Source: Phycicoccus sp. (GTDB lineage Bacteria > Actinomycetota > Actinomycetes > Actinomycetales > Dermatophilaceae). From it: DNA of 51,715 nucleotides. Positions 25,973 through 33,689 of the stretch are shown piece after piece; position 1 is the first letter of the stretch; every line of letters starts with the position of its first letter. A model generated the notes under the pieces. That model ran no database searches and was not told where the DNA came from. It saw nothing but the letters and a program-made list of their open reading frames with translations. A program made the translations under genes and the position numbers. The stretch spans positions 1 to 51,715 of the forward strand of contig JAGOME010000026.1 of the NCBI GenBank assembly GCA_017993715.1, read 5' to 3'.

Positions 25973-26014
25973 TGGGTGCGCGCACCTATGTCCCAGCACG
26001 GGTGCGCGCACCCA
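25973..26014. repeat. Two copies of the 12-bp palindrome GGTGCGCGCACC
   Basis: Copies lie at 25975-25986 and 26001-26012, their centres 26 bp apart, and together they form a larger inverted repeat with 14-bp arms. Position after the TipAS gene suits a terminator. The doubled palindromes upstream of tmk could equally be an operator pair. Confidence 0.55.
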
Positions 26015-26062
26015 GCGGCGGCGCATACGTGAGTGGCGGGGCGAGGTGTCGGGGAGCGCGAC

Positions 26063-26075
26063 TAGGCTGCCCGGC
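26063..26075 (+). promoter_or_regulatory. Leaderless -10 element of tmk
   Basis: TAGGCT (26063-26068) is followed by seven bases and GTG 26076, the same arrangement as at the methyltransferase gene (5170-5184). It decides the tmk start. Confidence 0.55.
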
Positions 26076-26699
26076 GTGGATGCAACCGGCGTGTTCGTGG
26101 CCTTCGAGGGCGGCGATGGCGCGGGCAAATCCACCCAGGTCCGGCTGCTCGCGGACTGGTTGACGAGCCTGGGGCGCGAGGTGCTGGTGACTCGCCAACC
26201 CGGTGGTACACCCCTTGGCGCCCAGATCCGCGACCTTGTGTTGCATGGTGACCATGTGTCGCCGCGCGCCGAGGCGCTGCTCTTCGCCGCCGACAAGGCT
26301 CAGCACGTCGACCTCGTCATCCGCCCCGCCCTGGAGGCCGGGGGCGTCGTCATCACGGACCGCTACACCGACTCCTCCATCGCCTACCAAGGGGCCGGGC
26401 GTGACCTTGGGGCCGACGAGGTCGCGCAGCTGCAGCGGTGGGCCGTCGATAGTGTCGTCCCCGACCTGACCGTCATCATTGACGTTTCGGCGCAGGAGGG
26501 GCGTCGCCGCCGCGGCGAGGTGCATGACCGCCTGGAGTCCGAGGGTGACGCCTTCCACGAGAGCGTCCGCGCGCACTTCCTGGCGCTGGCCGCGCAGGCC
26601 CCCCACCGCTACCTCGTCCTGGACGGGACGCTGCCTGCCGATGACCTCGCCGCCGCTGTCCGTGAAGCCCTCGTGCGCGGCGCGGTGGTCGGGACGTGA
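26076..26699 (+). CDS. tmk: Thymidylate kinase
   Basis: A 207-aa enzyme that phosphorylates dTMP to dTDP. The P-loop is FEGGDGAGKST at the N-terminus. The DRY-type motif is ITDRYTDSSIAYQGAGR, and a lid region with RRRRGEVHDRLE follows. The length matches the family when started at GTG 26076, which follows a -10 box directly. A GTG at 26046 would add ten unsupported residues. The stop overlaps the GTG of holB, a conserved actinobacterial pair. Confidence 0.95.
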   Translation: MDATGVFVAFEGGDGAGKSTQVRLLADWLTSLGREVLVTRQPGGTPLGAQIRDLVLHGDHVSPRAEALLFAADKAQHVDLVIRPALEAGGVVITDRYTDSSIAYQGAGRDLGADEVAQLQRWAVDSVVPDLTVIIDVSAQEGRRRRGEVHDRLESEGDAFHESVRAHFLALAAQAPHRYLVLDGTLPADDLAAAVREALVRGAVVGT

Positions 26700-27835
26700 G
26701 TGTCTGGGACGAGGTCGTTGGCCAGCCCGAGGCGGTGGAGACCTTGCAACGCGCCGTCGCCGATCCGGCGGCGATGACTCATGCGTGGCTGTTCACCGGG
26801 CCGCCTGGATCCGGGCGATCTGTCGCGGCTCGGGCCTTTGCCGCCGCCCTGCTCTGCCCCACTGGCGGATGCGGGGTCTGCCGCGAGTGCGAGACAGCCC
26901 GGGCCGGCACCCATGCCGATGTCACCGTGGTCAACACGGAGGGGCTCTCGATCAAGGTCGAGGAGGCGCGCGATCTGGTCACCTTGGCCGCCATGCGTCC
27001 GTCGGTGGGTCGCTACCGCGTGATCGTCATCGAGGATGCCGACCGACTCACGGAGCGCGCCGCCGACGCCCTGCTCAAGGCCCTCGAGGAGCCGGTGCCC
27101 GGCACCGTCTGGATGCTCTGTGCGCCCTCGGTCGAGGATGTCGTCATCACGGTGCGGTCGCGCTCGCGTCAGGTCCGCCTGCGCACTCCCTCGGTTGCCG
27201 CCGTGGCGGCACTCCTCGAGCGCCGTGACGGCATTGATGCGGGGATGGCCGCGTATGCCGCCCGCGCTGCCCAGGCGCACATCGGGATGGCGCGGCGCCT
27301 GGCTCGAGATGAGTTCGCGCGGATTCGACGCCACGACACCATCACCCTGGCCACCCGGTTGTCCAGTGTCGGCGATGCCGTGGGAGCCGCTGCGGACCTG
27401 ATGACGATCGCCAAAGATGAGTCCGAGGCCTCCTCGACCCAGCGCAACGAGGCCGAGCGGATCCGCCTCATCCAGACCTTGGGCGCCGATCCCGATGCCC
27501 GCACCCAGCCGCCCCATGTCAGGGCGGCCCTGCGCACGATGGAAAAGGAGCAAAAGGCGCGGGCGACACGGCATTCCCGCGATGTCGTGGACCGGACGCT
27601 CGTCGACCTCCTCTCCGTCTATCGCGACGCGCTGCTGCGCTCTGCTGCGGCGCCCATCGCCCTGGTCAACGAGGACGCGCGCCAGGTCGTCGAAAACGTC
27701 GCGCGAGTCTTCACGCCCGAGCAACTCCTCGGCGCGGTCGACGCGATTGGTCTGGCCCGGGAACGCATTAACGCCAACGTCTCGCCCCTGCTCGCGCTCG
27801 AGGCGATGTTCCTTTCTCTGCTCCTGCCACGATGA
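26696..27835 (+). CDS. holB: DNA polymerase III delta-prime subunit
   Basis: A 379-aa clamp-loader subunit. The AAA+ domain has a P-loop-like GPPGSGRS in which Arg replaces the catalytic Lys, as expected for the non-ATP-hydrolysing delta-prime subunit. The zinc module has four cysteines (CPTGGCGVCRECE). The Walker B-like motif is VIVIEDADRL and the sensor region is ADALLKALEEP. The C-terminal helical domain is complete. The GTG start overlaps the tmk stop, indicating translational coupling. Confidence 0.95.
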   Translation: MSVWDEVVGQPEAVETLQRAVADPAAMTHAWLFTGPPGSGRSVAARAFAAALLCPTGGCGVCRECETARAGTHADVTVVNTEGLSIKVEEARDLVTLAAMRPSVGRYRVIVIEDADRLTERAADALLKALEEPVPGTVWMLCAPSVEDVVITVRSRSRQVRLRTPSVAAVAALLERRDGIDAGMAAYAARAAQAHIGMARRLARDEFARIRRHDTITLATRLSSVGDAVGAAADLMTIAKDESEASSTQRNEAERIRLIQTLGADPDARTQPPHVRAALRTMEKEQKARATRHSRDVVDRTLVDLLSVYRDALLRSAAAPIALVNEDARQVVENVARVFTPEQLLGAVDAIGLARERINANVSPLLALEAMFLSLLLPR

Positions 27836-27862
27836 CCGGTCGGCGCCACCTAATGTGTGGCC

Positions 27863-29425
27863 ATGACGCCTCGATCTCCTGCCCGTCGGCGCGCTGCTGT
27901 CGCGCTCGCTGTGGCGGCCACGCTCGTCGTCAGTGGATGCTCCCTCGTAGACAAGTTGCGTGGTGGCGGGGAGAGTTCGCCGACGCTCGTGCCCAGCGCG
28001 GCACCCCCGACGGGGACGCAAGGGCTTGAGCGCTTCTACGCACAGGAGGTGACCTGGGCGGCCTGTGGTGGGGGTGCGCAGTGCGCCGAGCTCGAGGTCC
28101 CGCTCGATTACGCGGACCCCACCGGTGAGACGCTGCGCCTTTCGCTGCTCAAGATGCCGGCGAGGAGTTCGGGCTCACGGCTGGGGTCCCTCGTCGTCAA
28201 CCCCGGCGGGCCCGGTGGTTCCGGTGTCGACTATGCCCGCGCGGCGGACAGCATCGTTGGCGCCTCCGTGCGGCGGGCCTACGACATCGTGGGCTTTGAC
28301 CCGCGAGGGGTGGGCCGGTCTTCCCCGGTCGACTGTTTCGATGACGCCGGGATGGACATCTTCAACGGGTGGGAGCCGACGCCGGACGATGAGGCGGAGA
28401 TCGAGGCGTGGGATGAGCAGTCGGCAGCCTTCGCGCAGGCGTGTGGCGAGACGTCGGGGGCGCTCATTGGGCACGTGTCGACGGTCGAAGCTGCCAAGGA
28501 CATGGACATCCTGCGGGCGCGGCTGGGCGACGCGCAGCTCAACTACCTGGGCAAGTCGTACGGCACGTTCCTCGGCGCCACCTATGCGGGACTGTTCCCG
28601 GACAAGGTGGGGCGGTTCGTCCTTGATGGGGTGGTTGCCCCTGACCTGAGCAGCGCCCAGATCAACATCGGCCAGGCCGAGGGCTTCGAGCGGGCGACGC
28701 GGGCCTGGGCTCAGTACTGCGTCGACGAGGGTTCGTGCCCGCTGGGCAACAGCGTGGATGAGGTGATGACGGGCGTTGCGGACTTCCTCCTCGAGGCCGA
28801 CTCGTCTCCGTTGCCGGTGCGCGGCAACGGAGATGTCACGGAGTTGTCCGAGGGGTGGGCCGCCAAGGGGGTCGCGGTCGCGATGTACGACCAAGGACTG
28901 TGGTCCGCTCTGGTCGACGCGCTGCGCACAGCCCAGGACGGCGACGGCACCGACCTGATGGACCTGGCCAACTACTACGCCGACCGCGATGCCAGCGGCG
29001 GCTACACGGGCAACTTGCTCGAGGCGCTCTATGCCGTCAACTGCCTCGACCTGCCTGAGCCGAAGTCTCTGGCCGAGCACCAGGCCGTCGCCGACGAGGC
29101 GGCCAAGGTGGCGCCGACGTGGGGCCGTTTCCTCGCCTGGGGATCCTTGCCCTGTGCGCATTGGCCGGTGCAGCCGCCGTATGTCCCGCGCGAGCCGATC
29201 ACAGCGGAGGGCTCCGGTCCGATCGTCGTCATCGGCACGACCCGCGACCCGGCCACCCCCTATGAGTGGGCGGTCCAGTTGCGCCGACAGCTCTCGAATG
29301 CCGCACTCATCACGTTTGACGGTGACGGGCACACGGCATACACCCGGTCCAACTCATGTGTCGACGATGCCGTTGACGAGTATTACCTCAAGGGCACCGT
29401 GCCCGAGGACGGCTTGACCTGCTGA
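27863..29425 (+). CDS. Secreted lipoprotein alpha/beta hydrolase, tripeptidyl aminopeptidase (TAP/SlpD) type
   Basis: A 520-aa exported hydrolase. The N-terminus is a lipoprotein signal: arginine-rich start, hydrophobic core and lipobox VVSGC with Cys26. The alpha/beta hydrolase fold shows the oxyanion region NPGGPGGSG, the nucleophile elbow GKSYGT (Ser232) and the C-terminal TAP-like domain with the catalytic His in GDGHTAYTRSNSC. Such enzymes remove tripeptides from exported proteins or peptides. ATG 27863 follows TAATGT (27851-27856) by six bases, so the transcript is probably leaderless. The gene order tmk, holB, TAP-like lipoprotein, tRNA-Thr is common in actinobacteria. Confidence 0.92.
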   Translation: MTPRSPARRRAAVALAVAATLVVSGCSLVDKLRGGGESSPTLVPSAAPPTGTQGLERFYAQEVTWAACGGGAQCAELEVPLDYADPTGETLRLSLLKMPARSSGSRLGSLVVNPGGPGGSGVDYARAADSIVGASVRRAYDIVGFDPRGVGRSSPVDCFDDAGMDIFNGWEPTPDDEAEIEAWDEQSAAFAQACGETSGALIGHVSTVEAAKDMDILRARLGDAQLNYLGKSYGTFLGATYAGLFPDKVGRFVLDGVVAPDLSSAQINIGQAEGFERATRAWAQYCVDEGSCPLGNSVDEVMTGVADFLLEADSSPLPVRGNGDVTELSEGWAAKGVAVAMYDQGLWSALVDALRTAQDGDGTDLMDLANYYADRDASGGYTGNLLEALYAVNCLDLPEPKSLAEHQAVADEAAKVAPTWGRFLAWGSLPCAHWPVQPPYVPREPITAEGSGPIVVIGTTRDPATPYEWAVQLRRQLSNAALITFDGDGHTAYTRSNSCVDDAVDEYYLKGTVPEDGLTC

Positions 29426-29466
29426 CTGATCCCGATCCACCCAGAGGTCCCGGTGCGGAGGAACCG

Positions 29467-29826
29467 ATGTTCACGAAGGTGATCCCCAAGGTCTTCTATC
29501 GGGATCTCGCCGTCGGGCGGGACCTGTTCGTCGATGGCCTGCAGATGCAGGTCTCGCACGACTCGCCGGACTTCGTCGTCGTGCAGCGTGATGGCTGCAC
29601 GATCTACCTGGTCCAGGCCGGTGTCGACTGCCCCGAGGCGCCCGAGCTGGCGATCGAGACCGGGAGCATCGACGACATCTATGCCGACATCACCGCGCGG
29701 CGCCCGGACCTGCTTCATCCCACCTATCCGCGAGGCGGGGGCATCGTGCGGCGCGAGTACGGCGCGCGAGAGTTCGCCGTCCTGGATGCGACGACGGTGT
29801 GTGTGGTCTTTCGAGACTGGACATGA
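29467..29826 (+). CDS. VOC (glyoxalase/bleomycin-resistance) family protein
   Basis: A 119-aa single-domain protein with the two beta-alpha-beta-beta-beta halves of the vicinal-oxygen-chelate fold. The first half runs from KVFYRDLAVGRDLFVDGL to DFVVVQRDGCTIYLVQ, and the second ends EYGAREFAVLDATTVCVVFRDW. Metal ligands are not obvious, so a binding or resistance role is as likely as catalysis. The ribosome-binding site GGAGG lies six bases before the ATG. It starts 41 bases after the peptidase gene and may be co-transcribed with it. Confidence 0.82.
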   Translation: MFTKVIPKVFYRDLAVGRDLFVDGLQMQVSHDSPDFVVVQRDGCTIYLVQAGVDCPEAPELAIETGSIDDIYADITARRPDLLHPTYPRGGGIVRREYGAREFAVLDATTVCVVFRDWT

Positions 29827-29876
29827 GGGTGGGTCGCGTGCGGCCTTGATGTGCGGGTTCGGCCGCTCACGGACGA

Positions 29877-29912
29877 GGGGCCAGGGGTGCACCCTGGTGC
29901 ACCCCTGGCCCC
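29877..29912. terminator. Perfect 17-bp-arm palindrome before tRNA-Thr
   Basis: The arms GGGGCCAGGGGTGCACC and exact complement enclose only two bases, and further pairing with a small bulge (CGGACG/CGTCCG) extends the structure. It lies after the VOC gene and 25 bases before the tRNA promoter. It is probably a terminator of the I-shaped kind, without a T tract. Confidence 0.6.
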
Positions 29913-29936
29913 CTCACCGTCCGGATGCACCCGCGA

Positions 29937-29967
29937 TTGGGCCGGGGCGCGCTGATCTACGTATACT
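29937..29967 (+). promoter_or_regulatory. tRNA-Thr promoter
   Basis: TATACT (29962-29967), 35 bases before the mature 5' end, is the best -10 match in the window. A weaker -35, TTGGGC, lies 19 bases upstream. Confidence 0.6.
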
Positions 29968-30001
29968 CGTGCGGCACCCTGCGCCGCGGCTCGGGGGGCA
30001 C

Positions 30002-30075
30002 GCCGCTTTAGCTCAGTCGGCCAGAGCGATTCACTCGTAATGAATAGGTCGTCGGTTCGATTCCGACAAGCGGCT
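30002..30075 (+). tRNA. tRNA-Thr (anticodon CGT)
   Basis: All stems close. Acceptor: GCCGCTT with AAGCGGC. D arm: GCTC/GAGC. Anticodon stem: ATTCA/TGAAT around loop CTCGTAA, which gives anticodon CGT. T arm: GTCGG/CCGAC with loop TTCGATT. The discriminator base is T. No CCA is encoded. It decodes ACG. Repeats and decayed sequence begin directly downstream, as often happens beside tRNA genes used by integrating elements. Confidence 0.97.
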
Positions 30076-30080
30076 CAGAC

Positions 30081-30109
30081 AACGCCCTCCGGTTCGCCGG
30101 GGGGCGTTT
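30081..30109 (+). terminator. Intrinsic terminator of tRNA-Thr
   Basis: The arms AACGCCCTCCGG and CCGGGGGGCGTT (one mismatch) enclose TTCG and are followed by a short T-rich tail, six bases after the tRNA. Confidence 0.85.
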
Positions 30110-30127
30110 CTGATCCCCGCTCCGGGG

Positions 30128-30186
30128 GTCGAGGTAACACGACACGCGGACGAATGCCGCCCGGCCGTCCGCGCGTCACGTCATCT
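30128..30186 (+). repeat. Direct repeat family 1, copy A
   Basis: 59 bp with two differences from 31544-31602, and weaker similarity for about 15 more bases. Contains an 8-bp hairpin (CGCGGACG/CGTCCGCG) whose loop carries the dispersed octamer. Confidence 0.9.
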
Positions 30187-30319
30187 GGACGGGGGGATAG
30201 GCGGCGGCTCAGCAAGCACGCTCGACTGGGTGATGGGCTCGCCATCATCTGGTTCGCTCTTCAGGCTCCCCATGCCGGGGTCATCCAGCCTGTCGCCGGC
30301 GACTCGTGGGCTAGTGGGC

Positions 30320-30637
30320 TCAGCGACCCGACCGGCCATAGACGTCCGGACGGCCTTCCCGGCTGCCGTGAGCCGCCTCCGGCTCCACCGTCCCACCTGA
30401 CCGCTCGCGGCCGCGGAACGCCCACTTGGCAGCCCCCAAGGCCAGCGCGAAGGAGAGGAAGCCCAGGGCCATCAGGCGAGGCGGCGGACTACTCGCGTAG
30501 ATGGCCAGAATGACTCCTCCGACAATCAGACCCTGGATCAACCCCAGGAGCGTTGTGCGAGCCGGCACCCACGCCAGAGCCACGCCGAGCAGGCTCGCGA
30601 CTGCGATGACGGCAAGGGCCATGGCGACGAGTTCCAT
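30320..30637 (-). CDS. Small membrane protein of unknown function
   Basis: A 105-aa protein. Three hydrophobic stretches (MELVAMALAVIAVASLLGVAL, LIQGLIVGGVILAIYA and LMALGFLSFALALGAA) are followed by a basic, hydrophilic tail. I do not recognise the family. ATG 30637 has GGAGGG seven bases upstream. A longer in-frame start at 30754 adds a region that does not look like protein. Its 5' part and upstream 102 bases are duplicated at 31137-31300, where the gene copy is broken. Confidence 0.6.
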   Translation of the reverse strand: MELVAMALAVIAVASLLGVALAWVPARTTLLGLIQGLIVGGVILAIYASSPPPRLMALGFLSFALALGAAKWAFRGRERSGGTVEPEAAHGSREGRPDVYGRSGR

Positions 30638-30739
30638 GTGGGGGCCCTCCCTCCCGGCATTCCCCGATGGTCCTTTGATCACGATGTCACCGATCGCGAA
30701 CCCCGGCAAGCCTGGCGCGGCAGCGACGCGGCATTCCGG
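30576..30739 (+). repeat. Direct repeat family 2, copy A
   Basis: 164 bp, nearly identical to 31137-31300. I see three or four differences, around 30676 and 30703-30709. It covers the start and upstream region of the small membrane-protein gene and includes two copies of the dispersed octamer. Confidence 0.92.
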
Positions 30740-31054
30740 CCTGAGTTGGGCCATTCGCTTAGTGCCTCAGGTAACCGCAGGGGCACCCGCTGGATCATGG
30801 CTGTTGAGCGCGAGTTCGAGCTTGGCGACTGGCCACCTGTTCATCGCAAACCCACCCACGAAGATGCACGGTGACGAGTAGCCCAGGCGCGGCCTCAGCC
30901 GCGCGCTGGCGCTTCACCGCCACTGTTGTCTTCGAATGCGACTGCTAGACAGGCGAATCCGAGGCATCAGGCGGGGCCGAACTCTCGGACAGGACTGCGC
31001 CACGCAGGGCGATCCGCCCTCAGGTGGCGGCCCCCACGGCGCCCACTTAGTGCC

Positions 31055-31198
31055 TTAGCTGCCCCGGCATGGGGCCAGTTTGCGCTGGTCAGGGGCCTGC
31101 GCCTCGCCAGATCTGTCACCGGTGACCCAAGTCGGGAGAGCCACGCCGAGCAGGCTCGCGACTGCGATGACGGCAAGGGCCATGGCGACGAGTTCCAT
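31055..31198 (-). pseudogene. Truncated second copy of the small membrane-protein gene
   Basis: The same ribosome-binding site and first 21 codons (MELVAMALAVIAVASLLGVAL) as the gene at 30320-30637. The frame then diverges abruptly at 31136 and stops after 47 codons. Weak similarity to the intact gene resumes downstream (AAGTGGGCG near 31045), so this looks like a partly deleted paralogue. Confidence 0.7.
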
Positions 31199-31300
31199 GT
31201 GGGGGCCCTCCCTCCCGGCATTCCCCGATGGTCCTTAGATCACGATGTCACCGATCGCGACCCCCGCCAAGCCTGGCGCGGCAGCGACGCGGCATTCCGG
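31137..31300 (+). repeat. Direct repeat family 2, copy B
   Basis: The partner of 30576-30739 in the same orientation, 561 bp away. It is bounded sharply on both sides. Confidence 0.92.
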
Positions 31301-31543
31301 GCCCGGATCAACCAGCATCTTGGGCCGGCGCCAGGAGCGGGGACGCCCAGGTGGCAGTTGGCCTTCTTCCCGGTGAGCGTGTTCGGCCGATCAAGAACGT
31401 CAACGATCCCGTCGAAGTCTCTCGCGACCGGCCAATCGACGCCCTCGGCCGCGCGAGCCGTTCGACTCGCGGGTGCGATCCGATGTGCGGCCGGACCCCC
31501 TAGGCTGCCGCCCGCTGGGTCCGTGGACGGCGTCAGATTGCAC

Positions 31544-31602
31544 GTCGAGGTAGCACGACACGCGGACGAATGCCGCCCGGTCGTCCGCGCGTCACGTCAT
31601 CT
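31544..31602 (+). repeat. Direct repeat family 1, copy B
   Basis: The partner of 30128-30186 in the same orientation, 1416 bp away. The order family 1, 2, 2, 1 with unequal spacing shows that the copies were not made by one simple tandem duplication. Confidence 0.9.
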
Positions 31603-31685
31603 CGCCGGGGGGATGGGCGACCGGGAGCCGGTGCCGTTCCTGAGCCACCCCTTGTCGTGGCGGTGAGGGGGGCCTATCCTAGGTC

Positions 31686-31705
31686 AAAACTGAAAGCAGA
31701 TTCAA
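31686..31705. promoter_or_regulatory. Operator-like AAAACTGA-N8-TCAA before the WS/DGAT gene
   Basis: Closely resembles the sequence at 37517-37536 upstream of the catabolic operon (AAAACTGA-N8-TCAG). A possible -10, TATTGT, follows at 31706-31711. It may bind the TetR protein encoded at 36765-37379. Confidence 0.45.
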
Positions 31706-31818
31706 TATTGTACGACAGCTCCTCTTGGCGGCTACGCCGGCCCCTCGGGAGCGCATATTGACGCTGCACAGCACCCGTGCGCAGGCTGCGGGGGGCGAGA
31801 ACTGATTGGGAGACAGGC

Positions 31819-33603
31819 ATGCGCCGACTTGGTGGGATCGACAGTGCGTTCCTCGGCATGGAGACTTCAGCGGTCCATGCCCATGTGGTGGCGGTCTCGG
31901 TCTATGACCCATCGAGCAGCCCGCATGTCTTCGACGCCGAGCACTCCAAGCGGCTGCTCATGTCCAAGTTGGACAAGATCCCGGCCTTCCGGCGTCGGCT
32001 CGCCGTCGTGCCGGGGCGGTTCAGCATGCCCTATTGGATCGACGACCCTGACTTCGACATCGAGAACCACGTCTTCGAGGAGCGCATCGCGGCACCCGGT
32101 GGTCGGGCAGAACTGGCGGCTGCGCTCAATGCGATCGTTGAGGTTCAACTCGACCGCTCGCGACCGTTGTGGACCCATCACGTGCTGACCGGCCTCGAGG
32201 GCGGACTCGTCGCCCACGCGACCAAGATGCACCACGCCGCTGTCGATGGCGAGACCGGCGTGATGATCATGCATACCCTCAACACGCACGACCCCCAGGA
32301 CGTCGAGATCGGGCCTCCTGCGCTGTGGCCGACCGACCCCGACCCGTCCTCGCTGTCCATGCTTTCCCGTGGGGCGAGCGACACAGTCAAGTCCCTCGGC
32401 CGGATCGTGGGGGGTAGCAAGAATGTCGTCGGGGCGGTCCCCAAGTTGGCCAAGGGGCTCGCGGGCGGCCGTTCGGGCGGCATTCGCAAGGCTCCTCGGC
32501 TGTCCTTCAACAAGGCCATCACGGGGCGACGACAGGTTGCGTGGACGAGCCTGGACTTCGCGACGGTGCGTGCGCTGGGCAAGGCGACCGGAACGACGAT
32601 CAACGACGTCGTGCTCACGGTGACCTCCATCGCCATGCGCGAGTGGCTCATCGGCCGTGACGAGCTGCCCGACAAGCCGGTCATCGCGGGTGTCCCCGTG
32701 TCCACCCGGGTGCCCGGTGAGGACGCAGACAAGAGCAACCAGGTCAGCGCGCTCATGGCTGTGCTCCCCGTCCATGTGGCCGATCCGTTGGCGCAGTTGC
32801 AGATCATCCGCGAGGACATGGTCGCCCAGAAGAGCGCACTGCAGGACTCTCCAGCCAATATGATCGCCGGAGCTGCTGACTACCTGCCTCCGCTGATGAT
32901 GCGGATCGGCGCCGACACTCTCGAGTCGCTGCATTCGGGCAACTGGATCCCGATGCCCTTCAACCTCGGCGTCTCCAATGTGCCGGGTCCGCGCAGCTTC
33001 CTGTACTGCACGGGTGCTCCGCTGCTGCGGCACTTCGGCTTCGGCTTTTTCCCCAGTGGCGCGGGCATGAACATCACGCTCGACAGCTATGTCGACCACT
33101 TCGATGTGTCACTGATGACCTGTCCGGACCTGGTCGACAACCTGTGGGACCTGGCGGACGAGCTGCCGATCGCGTTGGAGGTCCTCCAGGAGGCCATCAT
33201 CGCTGCCGAAGGGGACGTTGTCGCAGAGGCACTTTCGGCCGCCGCGGCGGCCATCGAGGGTGCTGCGGTGATTGAAGCGGCCCACGCGGTCGAGCCCGCG
33301 CAGCCGGTGGCTCCCGCGCGAGGACGCCGTCCGTCTGCGCTCAAGGCGGCTCAGGACCGTGAGGTCGCGGCGAACGGATCCCCGACGGCCAACGGCGTCG
33401 CCAAGCGGGCGCCAGCGAAGAAGACCGCAGCCAAGCGGGCAACCCCCGCCAAGAAGGCTCCTGCCAAGAAGACCGCCCCCAAGACTGAGGCTCCGAAGAA
33501 AGCGCCGGCCAAGAAGGCCACCGCCAAGAAGGCCACCGCGGCAAGCACGAGCACTGCTTCCCAGGCCGTGGCCACCTCGCCTACCGCCTCCGACACACCG
33601 TAA
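31819..33603 (+). CDS. Wax ester synthase / diacylglycerol acyltransferase (WS/DGAT) with H1-like tail
   Basis: A 594-aa protein. Residues 1 to about 470 are a complete WS/DGAT: N-terminal LGGIDSAFLGMET, the catalytic HHxxxDG at 138-144 (HHAAVDG), the PLWTHHVL region before it and the NVPGPRSFLYCTGAPL block of the C-terminal half. It would make triacylglycerol or wax esters from acyl-CoA. About 90 further residues (from roughly 505) form an Ala/Lys/Pro-rich, histone-H1-like tail (KRAPAKKTAAKRATPAKKAP...), much like that of TopA and unusual on an acyltransferase. ATG 31819 has a GGGAG ribosome-binding site. An earlier in-frame start (31777) lacks one. Confidence 0.93.
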   Translation: MRRLGGIDSAFLGMETSAVHAHVVAVSVYDPSSSPHVFDAEHSKRLLMSKLDKIPAFRRRLAVVPGRFSMPYWIDDPDFDIENHVFEERIAAPGGRAELAAALNAIVEVQLDRSRPLWTHHVLTGLEGGLVAHATKMHHAAVDGETGVMIMHTLNTHDPQDVEIGPPALWPTDPDPSSLSMLSRGASDTVKSLGRIVGGSKNVVGAVPKLAKGLAGGRSGGIRKAPRLSFNKAITGRRQVAWTSLDFATVRALGKATGTTINDVVLTVTSIAMREWLIGRDELPDKPVIAGVPVSTRVPGEDADKSNQVSALMAVLPVHVADPLAQLQIIREDMVAQKSALQDSPANMIAGAADYLPPLMMRIGADTLESLHSGNWIPMPFNLGVSNVPGPRSFLYCTGAPLLRHFGFGFFPSGAGMNITLDSYVDHFDVSLMTCPDLVDNLWDLADELPIALEVLQEAIIAAEGDVVAEALSAAAAAIEGAAVIEAAHAVEPAQPVAPARGRRPSALKAAQDREVAANGSPTANGVAKRAPAKKTAAKRATPAKKAPAKKTAPKTEAPKKAPAKKATAKKATAASTSTASQAVATSPTASDTP

Positions 33604-33666
33604 GAAACGCCAGCGCCAGGCGTTGCCACGATGCATCGACCGCGGGCACGGTCACCACAGGCGGCT

Positions 33667-33688
33667 CGGCACCTCAGCGAGGGTGCCG
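33667..33688 (+). terminator. Hairpin after the WS/DGAT gene
   Basis: CGGCACC and GGTGCCG arms enclose an 8-base loop, 63 bases after the stop, followed by GGGCCGTTT. Confidence 0.5.
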
Positions 33689-33689
33689 G

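Larger units (their letters stand above)
30638..31818. other. Rearranged region without intact genes
   Basis: I see no convincing gene between the small membrane-protein start and the WS/DGAT gene. Open frames on + (for example 30926-31666) have shadow-like composition. On the minus strand near 31240-31490 there is a protein-like stretch (GVDWPVARDFDGIVDVLDRP...) without a start, perhaps a gene remnant. The region holds both repeat families and the broken gene copy. The AT-rich end (31680-31720) is the WS/DGAT promoter area. Confidence 0.55.

Noticed and set aside
30001-31620. Active integrative element at tRNA-Thr
   Set aside because: No integrase, transposase or duplicated tRNA 3' end is visible. 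Only repeats and a broken gene remain.
30926-31666. 246-codon plus-strand frame through the repeat region
   Set aside because: Composition is shadow-like (Arg, Pro and Ser rich), it spans a direct repeat copied from another gene's upstream region, and it has no ribosome-binding site.
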